Below are positions 42,451 to 51,565 of a stretch of DNA of 64,000 nt, piece by piece. This DNA is from Xanthomonas hortorum pv. cynarae (GTDB lineage Bacteria > Pseudomonadota > Gammaproteobacteria > Xanthomonadales > Xanthomonadaceae), in NCBI RefSeq assembly GCF_002939985.1, contig NZ_MDFM01000011.1:1-64000 (forward strand), written 5' to 3'. Position 1 is the first letter of the stretch; each line of letters starts with the position of its first letter. The translations under genes and the position numbers were made by a program. Below the pieces are notes generated by a model that saw nothing but the letters and a program-made list of their open reading frames with translations, had not been told where the DNA came from and did no database searches.

Positions 42451-43971
42451 ATGCGCGTAGCTGTCCTGTCCGTTGCCCTGTCGCTGGCCTTGTTCGCGTC
42501 GCCCGGTTGGGCACAGAAGGCCGGCACCGCCGCCGCCCAGGCCACTGCGGACGATCCGGAAGCCAATGAAGCCGCCGTGTCCAAGGTGCCGCTGGAAGAG
42601 ATCCGCCGTTTCGTGGCGGTCTACAACGCGGTCAAGCAGGCGTATGTGGATCCGGTCGAAGACAAGAAGCTGATGCATGCCGCCGTGCGTGGCCTGCTCT
42701 CGGATCTGGACCCGCACAGCACCTATTTCGACAAGGAAGACGCCGAGGCCTTCGACGAACAGGCCACTGGCGCCTACGACGGCATCGGCGTGGAATTGCT
42801 GCAGCAACAGGACAACACGCTCAAGGTGATCGCCCCGATCGACGACACCCCGGCGGCGCGCGCCGGCATCCGCGCCGGCGATGTGATCGTGGCCATCGAC
42901 GGCAAGCCGATCGACGCCAGCAAGGCGATGGAGCCGCTGCGCGGCGAATCCGGCAGCAAGGTCGTGCTGACCATCGTGCGCGACAAGACGCCCAAGCCGT
43001 TCGACGTCACCCTGCAGCGCGAGACCATCCGCGTGGCCAGCGTGCGCAGCAAGCTGCTGGAACCGGGCTACGGCTATATCCGCATCAGCACCTTCCAGGC
43101 CGACACCGGTGCCGACTTCCAGAAGAACCTCAAGCAACTGCAGGCCGGCGGCAAGTTGCGCGGCCTGGTGCTGGATCTGCGCAGCAATCCGGGCGGCCTG
43201 CTGACGGCCGCGGTACAGGTCGCCGACGATCTGCTCGACAAGGGCAACATCGTCAGCACCCGTGGACGTATTTCGATCAGCGATGCCAAGTTCGACGCCA
43301 CCCCGGGCGACCTGCTCGGCGGGGTGCCGGTCATCGTGTTGGTGGACGCCGGCTCGGCCAGCGCCTCGGAGGTGCTGGCCGGCGCGCTGCGCGACAACCA
43401 GCGCGCGCGCATCATCGGCAGCCGCACCTTCGGCAAGGGTTCGGTGCAGACCGTGCTGCCGCTGGACAACGGCGACTCGGTCAAGCTCACCACCGCGCGC
43501 TATTACACGCCCAGCGGCAAGTCGATCCAGGCCAGCGGCATAGTGCCGGAAGTGCTGCTCACCCCGGAACAGCAACCGGGCGATGCCGACCTGCCGGCCA
43601 GCCTGACCGACTACAGCGAAGCCACCTTGCCCGGCCATCTGCGTGGCGATGCCGAGGGCGAAGAGGGCTATAGCGCCGGCGACGTACTGCCGGGCGACGG
43701 CCCGATCGCTGCTGCATTGGCCGAACTCAAGCAGCCCGGTTCGGCAGCCAAGGCCCAAGCCGCGCTCAAAGCCAAGGCGCAGGCCGCGCAGAAGGCCAAG
43801 GCCGCCAAGACAGCGGCCGAACCCAAGCCGGCAGCAGCGCGTCCGGCGACCGGCGACAAGCCCAAGCCCACCGACAAGCCCACCGAGCCGGCTGAAAAAG
43901 CCAAGCCAGCGGCGCCAGCCGAACCGACCGCGCCTGCGGAAAAACCCAAACCGGCCGAACCGGTCAAGTGA
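42451..43971 (+). CDS. ctpA: S41 carboxyl-terminal processing protease
   Basis: 506 residues from the ATG at 42451 (GGAG upstream); signal peptide VAVLSVALSLALFASPGWAQ. N-terminal helical domain, then a PDZ domain (YDGIGVELLQQQDNTLKVIAPIDDTPAARAGIRAGDVIVAIDG). The S41 protease core holds LVLDLRSNPGG, the Ser in DAGSASASEVLAGALRD and the Lys in RTFGKGSVQTVLPL, a Ser-Lys dyad. It is periplasmic and trims C-termini of cell-wall or envelope proteins. A long Ala/Lys/Pro-rich tail (over 70 residues) is unusual and probably disordered or wall-contacting. Located downstream of envC, a conserved pairing. Confidence 0.93.
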   Translation: MRVAVLSVALSLALFASPGWAQKAGTAAAQATADDPEANEAAVSKVPLEEIRRFVAVYNAVKQAYVDPVEDKKLMHAAVRGLLSDLDPHSTYFDKEDAEAFDEQATGAYDGIGVELLQQQDNTLKVIAPIDDTPAARAGIRAGDVIVAIDGKPIDASKAMEPLRGESGSKVVLTIVRDKTPKPFDVTLQRETIRVASVRSKLLEPGYGYIRISTFQADTGADFQKNLKQLQAGGKLRGLVLDLRSNPGGLLTAAVQVADDLLDKGNIVSTRGRISISDAKFDATPGDLLGGVPVIVLVDAGSASASEVLAGALRDNQRARIIGSRTFGKGSVQTVLPLDNGDSVKLTTARYYTPSGKSIQASGIVPEVLLTPEQQPGDADLPASLTDYSEATLPGHLRGDAEGEEGYSAGDVLPGDGPIAAALAELKQPGSAAKAQAALKAKAQAAQKAKAAKTAAEPKPAAARPATGDKPKPTDKPTEPAEKAKPAAPAEPTAPAEKPKPAEPVK

Positions 43972-43981
43972 TCCGGACACG

Positions 43982-44010
43982 GCGCAGCGGGTGAGCTACA
44001 CCCGCTGCGC
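43982..44010 (+). terminator. Stem-loop after ctpA
   Basis: A perfect 12-bp stem GCGCAGCGGGTG / CACCCGCTGCGC with loop AGCTA about 10 bases after the ctpA stop; no T-tract follows. Confidence 0.55.
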
Positions 44011-44136
44011 ACTCGGCGCGATCAATGTGCGCTGGCACTGCAACGCCATCTACCCGCACATCTCGATCACCCGTCAACCGTAGCGCTGACCGGATGTAAC
44101 GTCACGCAACGAGCCGTGCCGCAGTGCGAATGCTTT

Positions 44137-44163
44137 TGTAGGAGCGACCCTAGTCGCGAGAAG
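44137..44163. repeat. REP-like GTAG hairpin
   Basis: TGTAGGAGCGACCCTAGTCGC has the GTAG tetranucleotide followed by a short stem (GCGAC / GTCGC, loop CCTA). This matches the GTAG class of REP sequences common in Xanthomonadaceae, which are mobilised by RAYT transposases. No RAYT gene is present in the window. Confidence 0.55.
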
Positions 44164-44196
44164 CCTTCCCGAACGCGATCACCACTCAAACAACCG

Positions 44197-44757
44197 CTAT
44201 CGCGCAATCGCCAACGCCTCGGGATTGACCAGATTGCGCGGCGTGCCAGCGGCAAACGCCAGCACATTGTCGAATGCCGCTTCGAAGTACAGCGCGTAGC
44301 TGTCGCGTTCCACATAGCCCAGATGCGGCGTGGCCAACACGCGCGGATGCTGCAGCAACGCATCGCGCGCATCCAGCACCGGCTCACGTTCGAACACATC
44401 CACCGCCGCCTGCGCCGGACGGCCTGCGTCCAACGCGGCCAACAGCGCACCTGGCGCAATCAATTCGGCCCGGCTGGTGTTCACCAGCAAGGCATCGCGG
44501 CGCATGCGCGCCAGATCGTCCACGGTCACCTGATGGCGTGTCTGCGCGCTCAGGCGCCGATGCAGCGACAGCACATCGCTGCGTTCGAACAGGTCCTCGC
44601 GGCTGGCGGCGATCTCGAACCCATCGCGCGCGGCCTGCGCGCAGGAGGCTTCGCCGCCCCACACCAGCACCTGCATGCCGAACGCACGCCCGAAGCCGGC
44701 CACGCGCTGGCCGATCCGCCCATAACTCCAGATGCCCAAGGTGCGCCCGTGCAGTCC
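44197..44757 (-). pseudogene. D-2-hydroxyacid dehydrogenase, 5' truncated by deletion
   Basis: From about GLHGRTLGIWSYGRIGQRVAGFGRAFGMQVLVWGG to the stop the protein is a normal nucleotide-binding half of a D-isomer 2-hydroxyacid dehydrogenase: Rossmann motif GxWxYGxIG, NTSRAELI with the catalytic Arg, and the H of TPHLGYVERD. The N-terminal catalytic half (about 130-150 residues) is absent: immediately upstream the sequence switches to a DUF1820 gene. No start codon with a proper N-terminus is available, so this is a pseudogene or at best an inactive fragment. Confidence 0.8.
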
Positions 44758-44977
44758 GCACGATGCTCTGCATCGGCAGGTGCAGCGTCTTGGTATTGCC
44801 GAACTCTTCGCGCAACCGTTCTTCGGTGGGATCCACCACCAACCCGTCGTGCACGTCGAACACCAGCTCGCCGATCTGGTTGAAGCCCCACAGATGGCTG
44901 CTGGTGACCTCACGCGCGTAAAGCTCGTACACCTTGCCGTGATTGAGGAAGGTGACTTTGTACAAAGGCTTGACCAT
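44756..44977 (-). pseudogene. DUF1820 family protein, 3' truncated and fused
   Basis: From the ATG at 44977 the first 74 residues (MVKPLYKVTFLNHGKVYELYAREV ... EERLREEFGNTK ... LHLPMQSIVR) match the small cytoplasmic DUF1820 family, usually about 105-110 residues. Right after SIVR the reading frame runs out of frame into the neighbouring dehydrogenase and ends at 44384, giving a 198-residue chimera whose last 124 residues are meaningless. The same deletion therefore removed the DUF1820 3' end and the dehydrogenase 5' end. The chimera could still be expressed. Confidence 0.75.
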
Positions 44978-45088
44978 GCCGGCGATTATAGGCGCGCCAG
45001 CATGGCCAAGGCAGCGCAACCGGTCACTGCCAGCACGCAACGCCTGCATCAGCGTCGTCGGGCCATCCACCACGCGTCGCTCGCCGCG

Positions 45089-45781
45089 TTAGAACCCGTG
45101 GCGCTTGCGCAGCCGCCGCGCGATCGCCGCGCGCACGTACAGGCCATAGACGATGCCGAACACGAAACCGGCGATATGCGCCGACCACGCCACCATGCCG
45201 AACGCCGGGCCGATGTAGGCGAACACCACCTGCAGCATCGCCCACACCCCGATCAGCAACGGCGCCGGCACCCGGATGAATTCCAGAAACACCCCCAGCG
45301 GCAGCACCACGCCCAACTTGGCGCCGGGAAACAGCGCCAGATAGGTGCCGATCAATGCCGACACCGCGCCCGAGGCGCCGATGATCACCCGGTCCGGCGT
45401 GCCGATCGCAAAGATCGCCGCCAGGTTGGAGGCCGCGCCGCCGACCAGAAACAGCAGCAACAACCGCCACGGCCCCAGAATGCGCTCGGCCGGCAGCCCG
45501 AAGATCAGCAGGAACACCAGGTTGCCGAGCAGGTGCGACCAGTCCGCGTGCAGGAACAGGGCCGTGAACAGCCGCAGCACGCTGCCGTCGCGCAGGGTCG
45601 CCCACCAGTCGCCCAAGTTGGAGACGCCGCTGGACAGCGCGCCCCAGTCCAGCCATAGCGTGTTGCGTGCCTCGCCCGGCCGGCTGATCGACCACAGGTA
45701 GGCCAGCCAGACGGTTGCGAACAGCAACGGTACCGCCCAGCGGGGGGTAGGTTTCTTGCGGGAGGGGAGAGAGACGAACAT
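45089..45781 (-). CDS. Rhomboid-family intramembrane serine protease
   Basis: 230 residues with six hydrophobic segments. Motifs: HADWSHLLGNLVFLLIFG (the conserved HxxxN region of TM2), GASGAVSALIGTYLALFP with catalytic S137, and SAHIAGFVFGIVYG with H202, which together form the Ser-His dyad. It cleaves transmembrane helices in the inner membrane; the substrate is unknown. It lies upstream of the DUF1820 remnant in the same direction and divergent from fadL. Confidence 0.92.
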   Translation of the reverse strand: MFVSLPSRKKPTPRWAVPLLFATVWLAYLWSISRPGEARNTLWLDWGALSSGVSNLGDWWATLRDGSVLRLFTALFLHADWSHLLGNLVFLLIFGLPAERILGPWRLLLLFLVGGAASNLAAIFAIGTPDRVIIGASGAVSALIGTYLALFPGAKLGVVLPLGVFLEFIRVPAPLLIGVWAMLQVVFAYIGPAFGMVAWSAHIAGFVFGIVYGLYVRAAIARRLRKRHGF

Positions 45782-45857
45782 CGGAGTGGCACTCTAGCGG
45801 GTTCACGCTCCTGAACCCATCCCCAACCTGTCCAGCCAGCCAAAACGCACTTCGTTA

Positions 45858-45885
45858 TTGTTCGGTTAATCGTCGTGGTTATACT
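45858..45885 (+). promoter_or_regulatory. Sigma-70-type promoter for fadL
   Basis: TTGTTC and TATACT separated by 16 bases, about 115 bp upstream of the fadL start. The predicted leader contains a run of nine G residues at about 45905-45913. Confidence 0.55.
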
Positions 45886-45998
45886 GCGTACGGCGTCGTA
45901 TGTCGGGGGGGGGTCTCCGGCGCGCTCCAGCTGCTGTTCGGCGCTGGGCGCGGGCGCTGTACCGACCACTGCAGTCTTTATCCGGAGAGCAACAACTT

Positions 45999-47339
45999 AT
46001 GTCTACCGCTTCCACTCTCGGCCGCGCCACCCTGTTGGCCGTTGGTATCGCCGGTGTGCTGGCCGTTGGCCAGGCCCACGGCGCCGCGTTCCAGCTGAAG
46101 GAAAACAGCGCCAAGGGTCTTGGCCGCGCCTTCGCCGGTTCCGGCAGCGCCCCCGATGACGCCTCGATCATCGCCAACAACCCGGCCGGCATGCGTCAGC
46201 TCGACGGTCGCCTGTTCCAGGCCGACGTCAGCGCCATCAGCTTCTCGGCCAAGTTCCAGCCTGAAAGCGGCAACTATGCCAACGGCGCCCCGGTCTCCGG
46301 CGGCAATGGCGGCGACGCCGGCATGATCGCGCCGGTCCCGGCGATGTACTTCCATGTGCCGTTCGGCGAGAACGACAACATGCACCTGGGTACCTCGCTG
46401 ACCGTGCCGTTCGGCTTCAAGACCGAATACGACCGCGACTGGGTCGGCCGTTACCACGGCACCAAGACCGAGTTGCAGGCGATCGACTTCAACGTCGCCT
46501 TCTCCTACGACGTGAACCCGTACGTGTCCTTCGGCGCCTCGGTGTTTGCGGAGCGTCTGGATATCCAACTGCGCAACGCGGTGGACGCCGGTTCGATCCT
46601 GGCCCGCTCGCGGGTTCCGGGCTTTGCACCAGGCAATGCCGATGGTTCGCTGAAGATGAAGGGCAACAGCACCGAAGTGGGCTTTACCCTGGGCGGCTTG
46701 TTCAGCATCGATGAGAACACCCACATCGGTCTGTCCTATCGCTCGGAAGTGGAGCACAAAATCACTGGCGCCGATGTCGACTTCACAATGCCGGGCAACG
46801 CCTCGGCGGTGTTCGCAAACGCAGCACCCGGCACCTTCATTGACACCAGCGGCCGCGCCACCGTGAAGCTGCCCGCCAGCGCCACGGCCAGCTTCACCCA
46901 CAACGTCAACGAACAGTGGTCGATCATGGCCGATGTCACCCGCACCGCCTGGAGCAAGTTCGACCAGGTGACGCTGGACTTCGCCTCCAATCAGCCCAAT
47001 ACCGTGCTGGACTTCTCCTACCGCGATACCACCTTCGCCTCAATCGGTGCCGACTACCGCATGAGCGAAACGCTGACCCTGCGTGGCGGTGTGGCGTACG
47101 ACCAGACCCCGACCACCGCCGAGCATCGCGACGTGCGCGTGCCGGATGCGAGCCGCAAGTGGGTGTCGCTGGGTCTGAGCTGGCGTCCGTCGCAGCAGGC
47201 CGAATACAACTTCGGTTACACCCACCTGTTCACCAGCGACCCGACCAGCGATACCGTCAGCGCCACCGGCGACCGTCTGGCTGGCAGCTACAAGGTGAAG
47301 GGCGACGTGCTGGCCGCTTCGATCAACTACAAGTTCTGA
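45999..47339 (+). CDS. fadL: OmpP1/FadL family outer-membrane transporter
   Basis: 446 residues from the ATG at 45999; signal peptide TLLAVGIAGVLAVGQAHGAAFQLKENSAKGLG. The N-terminal hatch region AFAGSGSAPDDASIIANNPAGM carries the NPAG signature of FadL proteins that take up long-chain fatty acids and other hydrophobic compounds. Alternating beta-strands follow, with GLSYRSEVEHKI and the C-terminal FNFGYTHLFTSD, ending VKGDVLAASINYKF with an aromatic last residue typical of outer-membrane barrels. Monocistronic, with its own promoter and a strong terminator. Confidence 0.93.
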   Translation: MSTASTLGRATLLAVGIAGVLAVGQAHGAAFQLKENSAKGLGRAFAGSGSAPDDASIIANNPAGMRQLDGRLFQADVSAISFSAKFQPESGNYANGAPVSGGNGGDAGMIAPVPAMYFHVPFGENDNMHLGTSLTVPFGFKTEYDRDWVGRYHGTKTELQAIDFNVAFSYDVNPYVSFGASVFAERLDIQLRNAVDAGSILARSRVPGFAPGNADGSLKMKGNSTEVGFTLGGLFSIDENTHIGLSYRSEVEHKITGADVDFTMPGNASAVFANAAPGTFIDTSGRATVKLPASATASFTHNVNEQWSIMADVTRTAWSKFDQVTLDFASNQPNTVLDFSYRDTTFASIGADYRMSETLTLRGGVAYDQTPTTAEHRDVRVPDASRKWVSLGLSWRPSQQAEYNFGYTHLFTSDPTSDTVSATGDRLAGSYKVKGDVLAASINYKF

Positions 47340-47689
47340 TCGACGCTTCCCGGTACGCGTGATGAAAAACCCCGCTTCGGCGGGGTTTTTCTTTTTCTGT
47401 CGTGCACACGCTGCAGCCGCTTACAGCGCCTTGTCGGAGCGCAGCATCGTCATTCGTCATCGACAGGGACAGCGACGGGGGAACAACGCCGTGCGGAGTT
47501 TTCACGCTTGGCCTTGGCATCCACTCATCCTGCTGATCAACGAAACACGCAAGGCTAGCGAGTTGCTTCCAACCATTGCATCGAACCGAAGCTCTTGAAT
47601 CTGCGATATGGCGCAGCGAAACGATCCAGGTGGGGTGCGATCGAGGCACCAACTGTGCAGGCCGATGTTGAGGTTGCTATCGTCATGGC
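47340..47689. other. Intergenic region after fadL
   Basis: A 350-bp gap. Apart from the terminator at 47365 no gene or repeat was recognised. Confidence 0.4.
47365..47390 (+). terminator. Rho-independent terminator after fadL
   Basis: AAAAACCCCGC TTCG GCGGGGTTTTT: a perfect stem with UUCG tetraloop and T-tract. Confidence 0.92.
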
Positions 47690-48394
47690 ATGGACCAACC
47701 CGATTTCATCCAGATCACCGACCACGCGGTGTCGCGGCAGGATTGCGCCGCCATCGTGCAACGCATGCGCGACAGCCAGCAGCTGCAACCCGGGCGCATC
47801 GGCAGCGGCGTGTTTCCCGAACTCAAACACAGCCGCGATCTGCGCATCAGCGGTGTGGCCGAGTGGGCCGAGGTGGAAAACCGCCTGCAACAAGCAGTAT
47901 TCGAAGGCCTGCTCAGCTATCTGCGGCGCTATCCGCAAGCGTTGGTCTCGCCGCTGATGCTGCAGGTCACCACCGACGACGGCAGCCCGCATCGCCTGGT
48001 TGCCGAAGACATCGTGCAGATGAGCGATCAGGCGTTGGGCGATCTGGCGCGCACCTGCCTGCGCCCGGCAGCGATCAATCTGCAGTGGTATACCGCTGAC
48101 CAGGGCGGTTATCCGTACTGGCATTGCGAGCTGTATCCACGCGATGCCAGCGCCGAAACGCTGCACCGCCATCTGCTGTGGACGCTCTACCTCAACGAGG
48201 AGTTCGAGCAGGGCGAAACCGAATTCCTGTTCCAGCAGCGCAAGGCCCGCCCACGCACCGGCAGCCTGCTGATCGCTCCCACCGCGTTCACCCACACCCA
48301 CCGCGGCAACCGCCCGGTCGGCGGCGACAAGTTCATTGCGACGAGCTGGATTTTGTTTCAGTCGGCGCAGGCGCTGTACGGCGGGGATGCGTGA
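47690..48394 (+). CDS. 2-oxoglutarate/Fe(II)-dependent oxygenase
   Basis: 234 residues, double-stranded beta-helix fold. Iron ligands are H145-x-E147 in YWHCELYP and a distal His in FTHTHRG (H202 or H204); R208 in GNRPVG is placed to bind the 2-oxoglutarate carboxylate. The C-terminal GGDKFIATSWILF strand is typical of the prolyl-hydroxylase-like group. Glu replaces the commoner Asp in the facial triad, which is tolerated in some members. Substrate unknown. Standing alone between fadL and a repeat-bearing gap. Confidence 0.8.
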   Translation: MDQPDFIQITDHAVSRQDCAAIVQRMRDSQQLQPGRIGSGVFPELKHSRDLRISGVAEWAEVENRLQQAVFEGLLSYLRRYPQALVSPLMLQVTTDDGSPHRLVAEDIVQMSDQALGDLARTCLRPAAINLQWYTADQGGYPYWHCELYPRDASAETLHRHLLWTLYLNEEFEQGETEFLFQQRKARPRTGSLLIAPTAFTHTHRGNRPVGGDKFIATSWILFQSAQALYGGDA

Positions 48395-48399
48395 TTGGG

Positions 48400-48530
48400 G
48401 ATTGGGGATTCGCAAGAGCGGGCACTGCAGTGCTGCTGCTGTTACGCATCTCTAATCCCAACTGCCGAATCACAGCTGCTCTTACAAATCCCCAATCCCG
48501 AATCACAAATCCCCGCCCCTAAAACAACTG
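48400..48530. repeat. Palindromic GATTGGGGATT repeat
   Basis: GATTGGGGATTGGGGATTCG on the left and AAATCCCCAATCCCGAATC on the right form an imperfect hairpin in the convergent gap between the oxygenase and the radical SAM gene. It is of the same type as the element in the gltB-gltD spacer, and the hairpin may also end transcription from both sides. Confidence 0.6.
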
Positions 48531-49613
48531 CCCCTGCGGCGACTCCTTGACCGGCTTGGCCGGCGGAGCAGGGCGCCGAAACTTGCCTGTGTCCAACGGC
48601 GGCATCTGGCGTGCATCGAAACCGGCGCGGCGGTGGGCCAGCGCGAAGCGTCTCGCCAGCAGATCCGCATACACGCCTTGTCCGCGCATGCGCGTGCCGA
48701 AGGCGCTGTCGTAATCCTTGCCGCCGCGCAGCTGCTGGATCGTGCTCATCACATGCTCGGCGCGTTGTGGATGATGGGTCTGCAACCAGTCGCGGAACAG
48801 CGGCGCCACTTCATGCGGTAGCCGCAGCAATACGTAGCCGGCACTGTCGGCGCCAGCATCGGCGGCGGCCTGCAGGATCGCTTCCAGTTCGTGGTCGTTG
48901 ATCCACGGAATCACCGGCGCGGCCATCACCCCGACCGGCACGCCGGCCTCGTGCAATGCACGCATCGCGCGCAGGCGTGCATGCGGCGCGGACGCGCGCG
49001 GTTCCAGCTTGGCCGACACGTGCGGGTCGAGCGTGGTCACCGAAAAATACACGTTGACCAGCCCCTCGCGCGCCAGCGGCGCAAGCAGATCCAGATCGCG
49101 CGTCACCAACGCGTTCTTGGTGATCAGCGTGAACGGATGCCGCGTCTCCCACAGCACTTCGATCAATTGCCGCGTCAGCGCGTGCTTACGTTCGATCGGC
49201 TGATACGCATCGGTGTTGATGCCCAATGCGATTGGGCTGGGTACATAGCTGGGCCGCGACAACTCGCGCCGCAACACCTCCGGCGCATTGGTCTTGGCGA
49301 ACAACTTTGTCTCGAAATCCAGTCCGGGCGAGAGATTGAGATACGCATGCGAGGGCCGCGCAAAGCAGTAGCTGCACCCATGCTCGCAGCCACGATACGG
49401 ATTCACCGATTGCGAGAACCCGATATCCGGCGATTGATTGCGGCTGATGATGCTGCGCGCGGTTTCCTCGGTGACCTGCGTACGCAATGCCGGCGCGGCG
49501 AACTCCTCGCTGTCGTCCGCGTACCAGCCGTCGTCCACCGCCTGTTGGGTGGTGGTTTCGAAGCGTCCGGGCAGATGGCCGGTCGCACCCCGGCCCTTGA
49601 TTGCAGTTGCCAT
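48519..49613 (-). CDS. PA0069-family radical SAM protein
   Basis: 364 residues. The CxxxCxxC cluster motif is C76-C80-C83 (YRGCEHGCSYCFARP). SPGLDFETKLFAK, ALGINTDAYQPIE and TLDPHVSAKLEPRA are hallmarks of the PA0069/SplB-like group, related to spore photoproduct lyase. The reaction is unknown; a DNA or nucleotide repair role is a guess by relation. C-terminal KPVKESPQGQLF contains a QGQLF-type sliding-clamp-binding-like peptide (QxxLF), a speculative but testable link to DNA metabolism. Confidence 0.88.
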   Translation of the reverse strand: MATAIKGRGATGHLPGRFETTTQQAVDDGWYADDSEEFAAPALRTQVTEETARSIISRNQSPDIGFSQSVNPYRGCEHGCSYCFARPSHAYLNLSPGLDFETKLFAKTNAPEVLRRELSRPSYVPSPIALGINTDAYQPIERKHALTRQLIEVLWETRHPFTLITKNALVTRDLDLLAPLAREGLVNVYFSVTTLDPHVSAKLEPRASAPHARLRAMRALHEAGVPVGVMAAPVIPWINDHELEAILQAAADAGADSAGYVLLRLPHEVAPLFRDWLQTHHPQRAEHVMSTIQQLRGGKDYDSAFGTRMRGQGVYADLLARRFALAHRRAGFDARQMPPLDTGKFRRPAPPAKPVKESPQGQLF

Positions 49614-49749
49614 CGCGCCATCGTACGGCCGGCAGATCTCACACGCCGCGACGACGCAAGCTACACGATGCAGCGTTCAGACCCGTGCTCCGCCATTGCG
49701 TTGGCCGCGTGGTCATCGCAGTAAGGCGTGCGGGCCGTAGAATCCGCGC

Positions 49750-51210
49750 ATGCTCGCATCTGCACAGGGCGCGTGGGACTGGCTGGCCACCATTCCCCAC
49801 CTCGAAGCGCTTCTCCTCGCCGCCTACGTGCTGTACCTGCTGTGGATCGCCAGCTGGATCGTGCTGCAGAAGCGCGAGCCGGTGGCCACGCTGAGCTGGG
49901 TGCTGTCGCTGGCCGCGCTGCCGTATCTGGGCCTGCTGATCTATTACTGGCTCGGCCCGCAGAAGGTCAAACGCCAGCGCCTGCGTCGCGGCCGTTCGCG
50001 CTCGGGCATGGAAAGCTACGACAGCGTCTGCCCACCCGATGCCGACTGCACCGAGCTGGCCAAGATCGCCCAGTCCACCACCGGCCTGGCGCCCAGCAGC
50101 GCCACCGAAGTGCATTGGCTGGTCGACGGCGCGGCCACCTACGCCGCCATCATCGAGGCGATCAGTCACGCGCGCGACCACATCCATCTGGAGTACTACA
50201 TCTTCCAGCCGGACCGCAGCGGCACCGCAATCTGCGAGGCCCTGATGGAACGCGCGCGCGCCGGCGTCAAGGTGCGCTTGTTGCTGGATGCGGTGGGTTC
50301 TTCGGCGATGACACGGCGCAGCCTGCGCACGCTGCGCGAGGCCGGGGTGGAGACCGCCTGGTTCCATCCCTCGCAGCTGCTCAAGCCGTTCAAGCGGCCG
50401 TGGTTGAACCTGCGCACCCACCGCAAGGTGATCGTCATCGATGGGCGGATCGGCTTCACCGGCGGCATCAACGTCACCGACGACGAGAACGAGCAGGTGC
50501 GCAGCGACGCCTACCGCGATCTGCACGTGCGTCTGCAGGGCCACGTGGTGCGCAGCCTGCAGCTGGTCTTCCTGGAAGACTGGCTCTACGCCACCCGGCA
50601 GGGCCGCCCGGCCTTCCACGGTCAACAGCTGTGGCCGGAGGATGTGCCAACCCGCGCGCAAGGCGATGTCGATGCGCAGGTGCTGGTGTCGGGGCCGGAC
50701 TCCTCGTGGGAGGCGATCCATCGGCTGATGGTCGCTGCGATCCACGAAGCCAGGCATCGGGTCTGGCTGGTCACGCCGTACTTCGTCCCAGGCGAGGCCG
50801 CGCGCATGGCACTGACCTCGGCCGCATTGGGCGGCCTGGACGTGCGCCTGCTGGTGCCGCGCGTCAGCGATTCGCGCCTGGTCACCTACGCGGCACGCTC
50901 GTATTTCGACGAACTGCTCGAAGCCGGCGTGCGCATCTACGAATACGGTCCGCGCATGCTGCACACCAAGGCGCTGCTGGTCGACGATGAGATCAGTATC
51001 GTCGGCAGCGCCAATTTCGACAGCCGCAGCTTCCGCCTGAATTTCGAGTTGTCGATGCTGTTTCGCGACCAGGCGGTGGCGGCGGAACTGGCCGGGCTGA
51101 TCGGCAGCGACCTGGAAAAAGCCCAGGAAGTGCGCTTCGTACGCCGCCGCCCCCTGTGGCGCTCGCGCCTTCCCGAAGCCTTCGCACGGCTGCTGTCGCC
51201 ACTGCTCTGA
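49750..51210 (+). CDS. cls: Cardiolipin synthase
   Basis: 486 residues. Two N-terminal membrane helices (LLLAAYVLYLLWIASWIVL, LSWVLSLAALPYLGLLIYYWL) precede two phospholipase-D domains with HKD motifs: HRKVIVIDGRIGFTGG near residue 223 and HTKALLVDDEISIVGSANFD near 405. It condenses two phosphatidylglycerols (or PG with PE) into cardiolipin in the inner membrane. Length and layout match ClsA-type enzymes. The C-terminus (RRRPLWRSRLPEAFARLLSPLL) ends in the amphipathic helix usual for this family. Confidence 0.94.
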   Translation: MLASAQGAWDWLATIPHLEALLLAAYVLYLLWIASWIVLQKREPVATLSWVLSLAALPYLGLLIYYWLGPQKVKRQRLRRGRSRSGMESYDSVCPPDADCTELAKIAQSTTGLAPSSATEVHWLVDGAATYAAIIEAISHARDHIHLEYYIFQPDRSGTAICEALMERARAGVKVRLLLDAVGSSAMTRRSLRTLREAGVETAWFHPSQLLKPFKRPWLNLRTHRKVIVIDGRIGFTGGINVTDDENEQVRSDAYRDLHVRLQGHVVRSLQLVFLEDWLYATRQGRPAFHGQQLWPEDVPTRAQGDVDAQVLVSGPDSSWEAIHRLMVAAIHEARHRVWLVTPYFVPGEAARMALTSAALGGLDVRLLVPRVSDSRLVTYAARSYFDELLEAGVRIYEYGPRMLHTKALLVDDEISIVGSANFDSRSFRLNFELSMLFRDQAVAAELAGLIGSDLEKAQEVRFVRRRPLWRSRLPEAFARLLSPLL

Positions 51211-51285
51211 ACCGCACGCGCCGCACCCACGTGGAACCGCGCCGGGCGCGGCGCTACACTGCCGCCACTGATTGGGGAGCTCGTC

Positions 51286-51555
51286 ATGCACTGGCTGTTT
51301 CTGCTTATGGCACTGGGTGCGCTGGTGCTGGCTTTCAGCACGCCGCACGTGTGGTTGCTGGTTGTCTCGCTGCTGGTGGCTTTGCTGCTGCTGCTGCTGT
51401 GGACGCGCGGCTGGTTCGCATCGCGCATGGACGATACCCAGCGCGATACCAGCAGCATGATCGACCCGGCAGAGCTGCGCCGCCTGCGCGAGATCGCCGA
51501 GGCCCGCAAGGCCGCCGCACTGGCAGCCACGCGCGACGGCGAGCCGCAGGCCTGA
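51286..51555 (+). CDS. Small two-helix membrane protein
   Basis: 89 residues. Two closely spaced hydrophobic helices ([16 protein letters not shown] and [18 protein letters not shown]) are followed by a charged cytoplasmic helix ([22 protein letters not shown]). No family was recognised. It sits 75 bp after cls and 10 bp before pdxJ in the same direction, so probably co-transcribed. Confidence 0.65.
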   Translation: MHWLFLLMALGALVLAFSTPHVWLLVVSLLVALLLLLLWTRGWFASRMDDTQRDTSSMIDPAELRRLREIAEARKAAALAATRDGEPQA

Positions 51556-51565
51556 GAGCGACGTT

